Shown here: positions 51,808 through 59,557 of the stretch, in pieces
How positions within the stretch are numbered: position 1 is the first letter of the stretch
How the letters are laid out: each line of letters begins with the position of its first letter
Assembly (NCBI GenBank): GCA_017744355.1
Contig: JAGIBK010000010.1
Location: 1 to 64,000 of the forward strand
Source of the DNA: a bacterium
Lineage (GTDB): Bacteria; Cyanobacteriota; Sericytochromatia; S15B-MN24; UBA4093
DNA length: 64,000 bases
Direction: 5' to 3'
Program-made: the position numbers and the translations under genes
The notes under the pieces: model-generated
What the model was told of the DNA's origin: nothing
The model's database searches: none
Seen by the model: the letters and a program-made list of their open reading frames with translations, nothing else

Positions 51808-54800
51808 ATGCACGACATCGTCCACCTGCAGACCCACTCCGTTTACTCCTTTCGCCAGAGCACCCTCGCCATCCCGGACCTGGTCTCCGAGGCGGTGGCG
51901 CGGGGGCACAAGGCGATCGCCCTGACCGACATGGACGGCCTCTACGGCTTCGTGCCCTTCGTCCAGGCGGCGCGCAAGGCGGGGATACGCCCGATCATCG
52001 GCGCGGAGCTCTCCTTGAAGCTCGGCGATGCGATGGCCAAGGTGCCCCAGCGCGCGACGCTCTTGGTTCGCGACGAGACGGGCTTCAAGAACCTGTCGCG
52101 CCTCGTATCCCGCTTTCAATTGGGGGGGCGAAAGGGCCTCTCGCCCGAGGAGCTCGCAGACCATGCGGCGGGGCTGATCCTGTTGACCGGTGGTGAGCGG
52201 GGCGCTTTGCCGCGCCTCGTCTCGGAAGGGCGCATCCAGGCAGCTGAGGCGCTGCTACGAGACTGGCGAGAGGCCTTCGGCGCCGCGCATTGCTTCGTGC
52301 AACTCGGGCCGTGGTGGCCGTCGCAGCCCTTGCTTCGACTTGCCGAAGCGTGCGAGGTGAAGGTGGTGGCCGCCCATGAAGCCGCTTACTTACGCCCTGA
52401 GGACCTGCGTACTTGGCACTTGCTGCGAGCAGGGCATGGCCTGGCGCCTGTGGCGTCCGGACCGCGTCATCTGGCAAGCGATGCGGAGCTGCGGCAGGCC
52501 TGGCAAGCCCTGCCCGAGGCGCTGGCCAACACCTGGGCGATCGCTGAGCGCTGCACTTATACGCCGGTCTTCGGGGCCTATCGCTTGCCCGAATTCCCGG
52601 GACGTGCCGCTGACGAGACGAGCGAAGCCATGCTCCGTCGCCGCTGCGCAGCGGGCCTCGAACACCGCTACGCGGCTTCCTCCCGCGGGGCTGAGGCGCG
52701 GCGACGGATGGAAGAGGAACTCGCCGTCATTGTGGCGATGGGGTTCGCGGATTACTTCCTCGTGGCCTGGGACTTGGTGCGGTTCGCCCAGACGGCGGGG
52801 ATTCCTCACATTCCGCGGGGCAGCGCCGCTGGGAGCCTCGTCCTCTACCTCCTGGGGGTGACGCAGATCTGCCCCCTGGAGCACCATCTGTGCTTCGAGC
52901 GTTTTTTGAATCCCGAGCGTAAGAGCCTGCCCGATATCGACATGGACTTCGACTGGCGGCGTCGTGACGAGGTGGTGGATTACTGCTTCAAGACTTACGG
53001 TGAGGCGCATGTGGCCCGCATCGCCACCCACCAGCACCACGGCGCGCGTGGGGCCGTTCGCCTCGCGGGGGCTGCCCTCGGCCTTGAGCCTGCCTTGGTC
53101 GATGACGTGGCGCAGCGCATGCCACGCTGGGCCGGTGCGGGCGACATCGCTTCGGCGGTCGCCAAGGCGCCCGAATGCCAGGGCTTGCCGATCGAGCAAG
53201 CGCCTTACAAGGAGCTCTTCGAAACGGCGCAGGCCTTCGAGGGCATCCCCGACCACCTGGGCTTGCATGCATGCGGTGTCGTGATCAGCAGCGGGCCGCT
53301 GAGCGACGTGGTCCCACTTGAAGCCTCCGCCAAGGGCCCCATCGTGACCCAGTTCGAGATGGAGGGGGTCGAGGCGGTGGGCCTGCTCAAGATGGATCTT
53401 TTGGGCAATCGTAACCTCGCCATCCTCGACGAGGCGGTAGCCCTGGTCAACAGGCGTCATGGCCTCTCCCTTGCGGTTGATGAATTGCCTCTGGACGACC
53501 CCGAGGCCTTTCGCTTGCTGGGCGAGGGGCGCGCTTTCGGGATCTATCAGATGGAGAGCAGTGGGGTCCAGGGGCTTTTGCGCCAGTTCCGGCCGACGGA
53601 CCTCGAGGACGTCACGGCCATCACCAGCTTGTATCGACCGGGCCCCCTTCAGGGCGGCATCACTACTCACTACGTCGAGCGGCGCCACGGCCGCGAGGCG
53701 GTCGTCTATCCGGATCCTTGCCTGGCCGAGCTCCTTACGCATACTTACGGCTGCATCTTGTATCAGGAGCAGTGCCTCCAAGTGAGTCACCTCTTCGCCG
53801 GCCTGAGCCTGGGGCAGTGCGAGAACCTGAGGCGAGGGCTCGCCAAGCGCAAGCGTTCCGAGATTACGGGTTTGGAGCAGGCTTTCTTCGAGGGCGCGCG
53901 GCGCCTCGGGCGAGAAGAAGCCCATGTGCAAGAGGTTTGGAAGTTACTCAGCAACTTCGGAGGCTATGGCTTCGTGAAGGCGCACGCGGCTTCGTGCGCG
54001 GCACTCGCCATCCGCGAGGCTTATATCAAGGCGCGCTGGCCCATCGAGTACCTGAGTGTGGTCCTGTCGGCCGGCTGTGGCTACTATCCACCCCGGATCT
54101 ACCTCGAGGATGCACGCTCCTTCGGGGCGCGCGTCGTGTTGCCCTGCGTGAACCGCTCCGACGAGGCCTATACCGTCGAGGAGGGCGGCGTGCTGCGGGT
54201 AGGGCTCGGGGCGATCAAGGGCCTGGGGCCGGTGGGGATGGCGACGATCCTGCGAGCTCGCCAAGACGGTCCGTTCCTCCATCTGGGGGATTTGCGTCGT
54301 CGGACGGGGCTCTCGCGTTCGGAGCTCGAGACCTTGATCACCATTGGGGCGTGCGATGCCTTTGGTGTCTCTCGGCCAGGTCTCCTTTGGCAATTGACCA
54401 TGCTAGGAACTACCAAGACGGCCCCTCGTATACCTGCTCAAGCGATGCTCTTTCCCCTCGTCGAGGCCATGCCCGAGCCACCGAGCACGCTGGCCGATTA
54501 TTCGGACCAGCGCCGTCAGGCCATCGAGCGCGAGCGCCTCGGCTACGCCGTCACCGTGACCCGCTTGCCCAAGATGCCGGGTTGCCACTCCTTCGAAGAG
54601 GCGCGCGCTTTACCGGTGCGAAGCAAGGTTCAGGTGGTGGCCGAGTGCGTCTCTCGCTCCAGTCGGCGCACCAGGAATGGGGATAAGATGTGCTTTCTGA
54701 CCCTCTCGGATGGAGAGAACCAATTGAGGGCGATCCTGTTCCCCGAGGCGTACCGGAAATTCGTCTTGGAGCTGCGCAAGGGGGCGGCAGTGTTTTCCGG

Positions 54801-54879
54801 GGTCCTCGGGAACGATGAGGGTGAGCCCATCCTGACGGTGACATGCGTGACGCCGCTGGTAGGAGGTGAGGTGGCATGA
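51808..54879 (+). CDS. dnaE2: Error-prone DNA polymerase III alpha subunit (DnaE2/ImuC-like)
   Basis: A 1023-residue polymerase started at ATG 51808, 7 bases behind GAGG and downstream of the LexA box. The N-terminal PHP domain is degenerate (HLQTHSVYS and LTDMDGLYG, each lacking a His), so no intrinsic nuclease is expected. Polymerase motifs are intact: RGSAAGSLVLYLLGV, PDIDMDFDWRR (two catalytic Asp), GLLKMDLLGNRNL (third Asp), and YQEQCLQVSHLFAGLSL. Helix-hairpin-helix and a C-terminal OB-fold (VQVVAECVSRSS, MCFLTLSDGENQLRAILFP) follow. DnaE2 performs SOS mutagenesis. The stop overlaps dinB (ATGA). No imuA/imuB homologue is adjacent. Confidence 0.93.
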   Translation: MHDIVHLQTHSVYSFRQSTLAIPDLVSEAVARGHKAIALTDMDGLYGFVPFVQAARKAGIRPIIGAELSLKLGDAMAKVPQRATLLVRDETGFKNLSRLVSRFQLGGRKGLSPEELADHAAGLILLTGGERGALPRLVSEGRIQAAEALLRDWREAFGAAHCFVQLGPWWPSQPLLRLAEACEVKVVAAHEAAYLRPEDLRTWHLLRAGHGLAPVASGPRHLASDAELRQAWQALPEALANTWAIAERCTYTPVFGAYRLPEFPGRAADETSEAMLRRRCAAGLEHRYAASSRGAEARRRMEEELAVIVAMGFADYFLVAWDLVRFAQTAGIPHIPRGSAAGSLVLYLLGVTQICPLEHHLCFERFLNPERKSLPDIDMDFDWRRRDEVVDYCFKTYGEAHVARIATHQHHGARGAVRLAGAALGLEPALVDDVAQRMPRWAGAGDIASAVAKAPECQGLPIEQAPYKELFETAQAFEGIPDHLGLHACGVVISSGPLSDVVPLEASAKGPIVTQFEMEGVEAVGLLKMDLLGNRNLAILDEAVALVNRRHGLSLAVDELPLDDPEAFRLLGEGRAFGIYQMESSGVQGLLRQFRPTDLEDVTAITSLYRPGPLQGGITTHYVERRHGREAVVYPDPCLAELLTHTYGCILYQEQCLQVSHLFAGLSLGQCENLRRGLAKRKRSEITGLEQAFFEGARRLGREEAHVQEVWKLLSNFGGYGFVKAHAASCAALAIREAYIKARWPIEYLSVVLSAGCGYYPPRIYLEDARSFGARVVLPCVNRSDEAYTVEEGGVLRVGLGAIKGLGPVGMATILRARQDGPFLHLGDLRRRTGLSRSELETLITIGACDAFGVSRPGLLWQLTMLGTTKTAPRIPAQAMLFPLVEAMPEPPSTLADYSDQRRQAIERERLGYAVTVTRLPKMPGCHSFEEARALPVRSKVQVVAECVSRSSRRTRNGDKMCFLTLSDGENQLRAILFPEAYRKFVLELRKGAAVFSGVLGNDEGEPILTVTCVTPLVGGEVA

Positions 54880-56084
54880 AGCAGCGTTCGATTCTGCACG
54901 TGGACATGGATGCGTTTTTCGCGTCGATCGCGCAGCGCGACTATCCCGAGTACCGCGGGAAGCCGGTGATTATCGGAGGGCACTCGACCAAGCGCGGGGT
55001 GGTGGCGAGCGCGAGCTACGAGGCGCGCGCCTTCGGGGTGCGCTCGGCCATGCCGCTCTACAAGGCTTACGAGCTCTGTCCCCATGCGACGCGCTTGCCC
55101 GTCGAGATGAACAAGTACCGGGAGGTGAACGCCCAGCTCCGGGAGATCTGGAGCCGCTTTTCTCCCGTGGTCGAGCCGGTTTCCTTCGATGAGGCCTACC
55201 TGGACTTGACGGGCACCGAGGCCTTGCTGGGACCTGCGGCGGGGGTGGCTGAGGCCCTGCGAGCAGCGATCCTCAAGGAAACGGGACTGAGCGCTTCGGT
55301 CGGCGGGGGGACGTCCAAGCTATTGGCCAAGATCGCCTCCAAGGAGGCTAAGCCGGCGGGAGTGTACCTCATCCCGCCGGGAGAGGAGATGGCCTGGCTG
55401 AGTCCGCGGGACGTGGCCATCGTCCCAGGGGTGGGCGAGCGCACCAAGGAGCGCCTGTACAGCCTCAACATCAAGACGATCGGTCAGCTCCTCGATGTGG
55501 GGGAGGCCTTCCTCACGGCGCACTTCGGCGCGCAGGGGGCGGACCTGGCGTTGATCGCGCAGGGGCAGGATCCTCGGCCTGTCTCACCTGGTGGCCCGCC
55601 CAAGAGCATGGGCGGTGAGGAGACGTTCGACGTCGATAGCACCGATCCGGTCTTCTTGCGCCGGATGATCCTCAAGATCGCCTGTGAGCTGGGGTACCGG
55701 ATGCGCAAGCACGGGCTGACGGCCGCGACGGTGACGGCCAAGGTGCGCTACGGCAAGACCTTCGAGACCGTCGAGCGCAGCAAGACCCTGCCGGTCGGGA
55801 CCGATGAGGACGACGTGGTATACGACTTGGCGTGGCAACTGCTCATCAGTGCCTGGGACGGGCGGCGCCCCCTACGCCTCATCGGGGCGAGCGTCTCGAA
55901 CTTTCGTCCCAATGCTCAGCTTGCGCTCTTTTCGCCCGTTGTCTCCAAGGGGATCGGGGCCTCTCGCGACCCCGATGCGCTCTACCGCACGATGGACCAG
56001 CTGCGCGATCGCTTCGGACAGGGAGCCGTGCGCCGCGGAACGTTGCTTGAGAATGAAGGAAGCGATCGCCCGGCATCCCGATAA
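54876..56084 (+). CDS. dinB: DNA polymerase IV (Y-family)
   Basis: A 402-residue translesion polymerase. Catalytic residues: HVDMDAFFASI (about 9-19) and VSFDEAYLDLTG (about 101-112); YEARAFGVRSAMPLYKA and GVGERTKERLYSLNIKTIG complete palm and thumb, and the little finger domain follows. The C-terminal NAQLALFSP holds a QLxLF beta-clamp-binding motif. Start overlaps the dnaE2 stop by 4 bases, so both are made from the LexA-controlled transcript, which suggests DinB supplies the clamp contact that ImuB gives in other mutasomes. Confidence 0.95.
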   Translation: MKQRSILHVDMDAFFASIAQRDYPEYRGKPVIIGGHSTKRGVVASASYEARAFGVRSAMPLYKAYELCPHATRLPVEMNKYREVNAQLREIWSRFSPVVEPVSFDEAYLDLTGTEALLGPAAGVAEALRAAILKETGLSASVGGGTSKLLAKIASKEAKPAGVYLIPPGEEMAWLSPRDVAIVPGVGERTKERLYSLNIKTIGQLLDVGEAFLTAHFGAQGADLALIAQGQDPRPVSPGGPPKSMGGEETFDVDSTDPVFLRRMILKIACELGYRMRKHGLTAATVTAKVRYGKTFETVERSKTLPVGTDEDDVVYDLAWQLLISAWDGRRPLRLIGASVSNFRPNAQLALFSPVVSKGIGASRDPDALYRTMDQLRDRFGQGAVRRGTLLENEGSDRPASR

Positions 56085-56153
56085 GGATGATGCCTGGCCT
56101 TGGCGCAAGGGGAGTACCGAGAATGGCGGTGGCTCGTCAATGAGCAGTTCTGC

Positions 56154-56921
56154 TCATTGGGCGGGAATGACGATTGGAATTGGTCGCGTCGTGCCGTAAT
56201 AACTGGCGCCACCAAATGAGCCACCATTTTTCCAGTATCGCACGACGTAGTATCGCGTTCCAGTCGTGACATTGTCGCTTAGATTGAGGGTGATGGCGGT
56301 ATCGGTCGACGGTTGAGAGGTCTGTAAGGGCGCTAACTTGATATCGGCGTTTTGGAAGATGGCAACCTGGTAAAGGGGATTGGAAACCCCGTTTTTACTT
56401 GACCAAGAGAAATCGACTGAGCGAGATTGGAGGTTTGCGCCGGGTTGTGGAATAGGTGAGAGAAAATCCCAGGCAAGCTCGAGCGATTGGCTTGCCTCTT
56501 GGCTTTGGCTGGCCGTCACGGTGATGGGATCCGAAACGACGATGCCCGGTACGTTGAAGCCAAAATTGGCAATAGAGCCACCGTCGTCATAAACGACTTG
56601 ATAATCGCCATCAGCCAGATTTGAGAAAGAGGCGTTCCCTGCGGTATCACTCGTTGTAGTGATACTGCTTTGGACAAAGTTTGTGGCGCCTGGTGCGCGG
56701 TATTTTAGGCCGACCTTCAGGGCGTCTCCAGGCTGCGCGTTTTGAAAGGTCAAGTTGGCGAGGAGGCGCCCTGCAAACGGGTTGGGCGTCGCCATCGATG
56801 TAGGGGTAGGGGTGGGGGCTGGCGTCGTTTCTGGCTTCTTTTCCGGCGTTGTGATCGCGAGATTGGTGACGCACCCCGACAGTATTCCTAGCATCCCTAG
56901 ACCGATAAGCCAACGTCTCAT
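56154..56921 (-). CDS. Lipoprotein with beta-sandwich domains
   Basis: A 255-residue protein starting at 56921 behind GCGAGGG. Lipobox ILSGCVT puts Cys about 17; a TP-rich linker (30-48) follows. Residues 50-145 look like a carboxypeptidase-regulatory-like sandwich (AGNASFSNLADGDYQVVYDDG), and 150-255 like a fibronectin-type domain (VDFSWSSKNGVSNPLYQVAIFQNADIKL, TGTRYYVVRYWKNGG). GC content is lower than its neighbours. It sits between dinB and the tail cluster and may be outside both. Confidence 0.65.
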   Translation of the reverse strand: MRRWLIGLGMLGILSGCVTNLAITTPEKKPETTPAPTPTPTSMATPNPFAGRLLANLTFQNAQPGDALKVGLKYRAPGATNFVQSSITTTSDTAGNASFSNLADGDYQVVYDDGGSIANFGFNVPGIVVSDPITVTASQSQEASQSLELAWDFLSPIPQPGANLQSRSVDFSWSSKNGVSNPLYQVAIFQNADIKLAPLQTSQPSTDTAITLNLSDNVTTGTRYYVVRYWKNGGSFGGASYYGTTRPIPIVIPAQ

Positions 56922-57002
56922 ATAATCCCTCGCTTTCTAAGCGAAAGCTTATCACGCTAGGGATTTTCTTGTTGGTTTTGCAGTTGTGTTATGGTCAGGA
57001 TT

Positions 57003-57479
57003 TCACTCAAAAAAGGGGATGGCCCGCTCGCAGGTGGCGCCTTGCTCACGCTTGGAAACGAAGGGCAAGATAAGGCCACGGACTTGGCGATCATCCGCCC
57101 AGCGTCGCCAGGCGATCGCCTCGGTGACGCCCGCCTCTTCGGCGAGCTGCCAGGCTTCCCACTTTTCGCGCGAGGCCTTTCTCATCAGCCGATTACAAAT
57201 CAGGCGCTTTGAAAGCCAGAGCAGCGCCTGATCCCACTCCTTGCGGTTGACGTACTCCTGTCGAAAGCCCGAGCGCTGGAAGTCGTGACCCAGAACGATG
57301 CGTGCGATTTGCATCCCGGCGGCTTCGAGCTTCTCGGCCCCGTAAAGCTCTCGGTTGAGCGAGAGACGAAAGGCCCCCCAGGGGTAGGCGGTGAGGTAAG
57401 CGGCATGGACCATCACGCGCTTGTCGTCGATGGTGATGCGGTAGCGATCGATCTCGGGCATGAAGATGTCTTCAAGCAT
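57003..57479 (-). CDS. Degenerate ImmA/IrrE-like protein
   Basis: A 158-residue protein starting at 57479 (GAGG upstream), overlapping the XRE gene by 8 bases. The layout matches ImmA/IrrE peptidases: a beta hairpin (AYPWGAFRLSLNREL), a helix where HELGH belongs (here GMQIARIVLGHDF, without HExxH), a second helix where ExEANxFAxxLLMP belongs (NRKEWDQALLWLSKRLICNRLM), and a final EEAGVTEAIAWRRW helix. Metal-binding residues are missing, so it is either a non-catalytic partner of the repressor or a different family. Identification rests on pattern and context. Confidence 0.5.
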   Translation of the reverse strand: MLEDIFMPEIDRYRITIDDKRVMVHAAYLTAYPWGAFRLSLNRELYGAEKLEAAGMQIARIVLGHDFQRSGFRQEYVNRKEWDQALLWLSKRLICNRLMRKASREKWEAWQLAEEAGVTEAIAWRRWADDRQVRGLILPFVSKREQGATCERAIPFFE

Positions 57480-57984
57480 GCTGCCCGCCTCGCGATTCGT
57501 AGTACTCCTTGGCCTCTTCGATGATCCCCTCCAGGTAGCGGAAGGCCGGGCGTCGCTTCTCGGGGGGCTGCGACCAGAAACCAGGCTCGGAGAGCGCGCC
57601 GAAGCCGATCTTGTACTGGTCCATCTCCGCCAGGATGAGCCGCTCTTGCGGCGTGGGGGGATATTCCAGCTCCGCGAAGTGGTTCACCTCCGCAAGCAGC
57701 GGACGAGAAGCCTCTCGGGATAACGGAGCCTCGCCTCGTGAGATCCGGAGCAGCGCGTCGATATCGATGGGATCGCTAGGGCGCGAAAGCCCCTTCGCGA
57801 GCTTGGCGAAGGTGGCGGCAGTGGGGGAAATAGGGCGTCCGGTGGATGGGTTGAGGCCTTCTTCGAGCTGCTTGATGTAGGAGTGACTCACGCCAGCTCG
57901 CTTGGCGAGCTGATTCTGAGACAGGTTCAGCTCGTCGCGCCTGGTCCGGATGTAGTCGCCTAGAGGATTCTTGCTCATGCTCAA
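57472..57984 (-). CDS. XRE-family phage-type repressor
   Basis: A 170-residue protein. The HTH is at about 8-65: RTRRDELNLSQNQLAKRAGVSHSYIKQLEEG. The C-terminal 100 residues are helical (ALLRIS, ERLILAEMDQYKIGFGALSEP, YLEGIIEEAKEYY). I use TTG 57984, 9 bases after AAGGA; ATG 57978 is possible. Divergent transcription from the activator-like gene with AGTATACT-type sites between them, and coupling to an ImmA-like gene, follow the ImmR-ImmA plan of ICEBs1 and PBSX-like elements. Confidence 0.8.
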   Translation of the reverse strand: MSMSKNPLGDYIRTRRDELNLSQNQLAKRAGVSHSYIKQLEEGLNPSTGRPISPTAATFAKLAKGLSRPSDPIDIDALLRISRGEAPLSREASRPLLAEVNHFAELEYPPTPQERLILAEMDQYKIGFGALSEPGFWSQPPEKRRPAFRYLEGIIEEAKEYYESRGGQHA

Positions 57985-58057
57985 GCAACCTGTTCCTTCT
58001 GCTTGCCATCTGGTGTGATGCGCACTGTCAGTAATTGATAGCTTACTATGAACTTAT

Positions 58058-58213
58058 GAAAGTATACTATTGACTTCCGGTTTTCAGCAAGCTACCCTTG
58101 AGACGTGCCTGAAGGCGATACGAGAAGCCGATTGCTCATGGATGAGGAGCAAGGCTGGGGCTCTATTTGTCGCGAGCGGGCTTTTTGTTTGCAGTTTATT
58201 GAAAGTAAACTTT
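58058..58213. promoter_or_regulatory. Putative repressor operators in the divergent region
   Basis: GAAAGTATACTATTG (58058-58072) and GAAAGTAAACTTT (58201-58213) share GAAAGTAwACT around a dyad; TAGCTTACTATG lies just left of the first. They flank the 260-base gap between repressor and activator-like genes, one near each promoter region. No other gene is seen in the gap. Confidence 0.5.
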
Positions 58214-58244
58214 AAATCACCACGTCAGCGCAAGGAGTCGAAGC

Positions 58245-58712
58245 ATGAGACGTAGTTCAGCAGGCAAATTTGATTGGACCCGAACCGAGTTACGCGATTA
58301 CTTCGGGATCGGCCGCGGGAAGGTGAGCCATTATCTGCGCCGAGAAGCTTTCTGCCCATCGGTTGCGGCGGGCTTCGCACCGTTGCAATTGCATAAGACA
58401 GAGCGCCATGCGGGCGGCGGCTTCGTCCATCTCGAGGGGGGAAGGCCTGCGTTGAGGGACGAAGTCCTCGATATGCTCGATGGCATTCCCTACGCGCTCA
58501 TGCGCGAAGCGGTGATGTACTTGCGTGAGCACGATACCGAGATTGGACAGGCGTTGGACGTCGTGATGAAACGCTATCCGCTCGACACCATGGAAATGCT
58601 GGCAGAGCGCTGCCAGTGCGAGGCCTCGACCCTCTATAGGCGGTTAGATCGCGCCATCGATACGATTAGCTCCTATATTGATCGGGCGCTTTCTAATTTC
58701 GCGGATGATTGA
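58245..58712 (+). CDS. Phage late-activator-like regulator (RinA/ArpU type)
   Basis: A 155-residue protein starting at ATG 58245 behind AAGGAG. The N-terminus has a sigma/HTH-like stretch (FDWTRTELRDYFGIGRGKVSHYL), and the C-terminus another (YPLDTMEMLAERCQCEASTLYRRLDRAIDTISSYI) resembling sigma region 4, as in RinA and ArpU late activators. Position between repressor and tail operon fits a late-gene activator; the iterons at 58797-58844 could be its sites. Family assignment is tentative. A terminator follows. Confidence 0.6.
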   Translation: MRRSSAGKFDWTRTELRDYFGIGRGKVSHYLRREAFCPSVAAGFAPLQLHKTERHAGGGFVHLEGGRPALRDEVLDMLDGIPYALMREAVMYLREHDTEIGQALDVVMKRYPLDTMEMLAERCQCEASTLYRRLDRAIDTISSYIDRALSNFADD

Positions 58713-58746
58713 ATCACCTCGCTCGGTTTTTAAATATTCGATGAGG

Positions 58747-58775
58747 AGTCGGCTCTTTTGGAGCCGACTTTTTTG
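58747..58775 (+). terminator. Intrinsic terminator T1 after the activator gene
   Basis: AGTCGGCTC pairs with GAGCCGACT around TTTTG, followed by a run of Ts. Confidence 0.9.
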
Positions 58776-58796
58776 TTTTCTCGCATCAAGGGAAGT

Positions 58797-58854
58797 TGCA
58801 AGAAAAAATGCGAGAAAACTTGCTATGGAACTCGCTATGTCAATCCCCTATAGT
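58797..58854 (+). promoter_or_regulatory. Four 12-bp iterons and -10 of the tail-operon promoter
   Basis: Four tandem 12-bp units: TGCAAGAAAAAA, TGCGAGAAAACT, TGCTATGGAACT, CGCTATGTCAAT (58797-58844), then CCCC and TATAGT (58849-58854). There is no -35 match 17 bases upstream of TATAGT, which suits an activator-dependent promoter. Confidence 0.55.
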
Positions 58855-58880
58855 CATAAGCATCGAAAAGTATGTTTCGT

Positions 58881-58909
58881 GGCTCTGCCCTCGTGGCGGA
58901 GCCTTTTTT
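58881..58909 (+). terminator. Leader terminator T2 upstream of the tail operon
   Basis: GGCTCTGCC pairs with GGCGGAGCC (one T-G pair) followed by TTTTTT, only 27 bases before the first tail gene. A transcript from 58849-58854 would meet it after about 20 bases. Confidence 0.85.
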
Positions 58910-58936
58910 GCTGTCCACTCAACCGAGGAAGGTGAA

Positions 58937-59542
58937 ATGAGCCTCGAATTACTCAAGAACGCCTTATGCCAGGCGATCGCCTCGGCTATTCCCACCCTGG
59001 TGATTTATCCGGATCGTATCGGGGCATCGGACGAAACGTTTCCGAATCTTTCGCTTATCGGCCTCGAGACTTTCCATCTCGATGTGCCGCGCCACGGTGA
59101 AATCATTCGGATACCCAACCCGGACCCCGCGCTGGGAGCCGCCCCCTATCTCGTGAGGCCGGTCATCGCGCGAAAGCGCTCGAAGCTTCGCCTGCAACTG
59201 CGCGATCGCCTCGCGGAGGGCGAGGCGCTGGAGGCACTTCACGGGCGCCTCCGGGAGTGCCACAACGCGCTCGATCGCTTTTTTTCCGTGACGCGCTCCA
59301 TTCGAATCGGCCCGGAGAGCGGCCAGACTTTGGCGGAGCTCTGGTACGAAAGCGATCAAGAGGAGTACGACGCCGCGTCGTCGCTCTTCCTGCACACCTA
59401 CCAGCTTCGCCTCGATCCCTGGCGCTTGCTCGAGGCCGGAAGCGGCACCCCCACCTACCGCGCGGATCACATCGCGGTCGGCGTCTCGCGGGAGCGGGAC
59501 GGCGCCTTGCTTATCAATCGAGTCCACCCACCGCATCAATAA
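58937..59542 (+). CDS. Phage tail protein (tail-terminator-like, uncertain)
   Basis: A 201-residue protein starting at ATG 58937 behind GAGGAAGGTG. It has an N-terminal helix (LLKNALCQAIASAIPTLVIYPDRI), a beta stretch around 60-90, a charged helix (KRSKLRLQLRDRLAEGEALEALHGRLRECHNALDRFFSV) and a final strand pair (RADHIAVGVSRERDGALLINRV). Location directly before the sheath is where a tail terminator or neck-type protein is found, but I cannot assign it by motif. Confidence 0.6.
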   Translation: MSLELLKNALCQAIASAIPTLVIYPDRIGASDETFPNLSLIGLETFHLDVPRHGEIIRIPNPDPALGAAPYLVRPVIARKRSKLRLQLRDRLAEGEALEALHGRLRECHNALDRFFSVTRSIRIGPESGQTLAELWYESDQEEYDAASSLFLHTYQLRLDPWRLLEAGSGTPTYRADHIAVGVSRERDGALLINRVHPPHQ

Positions 59543-59557
59543 GGAGGAACCTACAAG

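Noticed and set aside
52390..53931. 513-codon minus-strand frame opposite dnaE2
   Set aside because: Antisense to catalytic motifs of the polymerase and without recognisable protein features.
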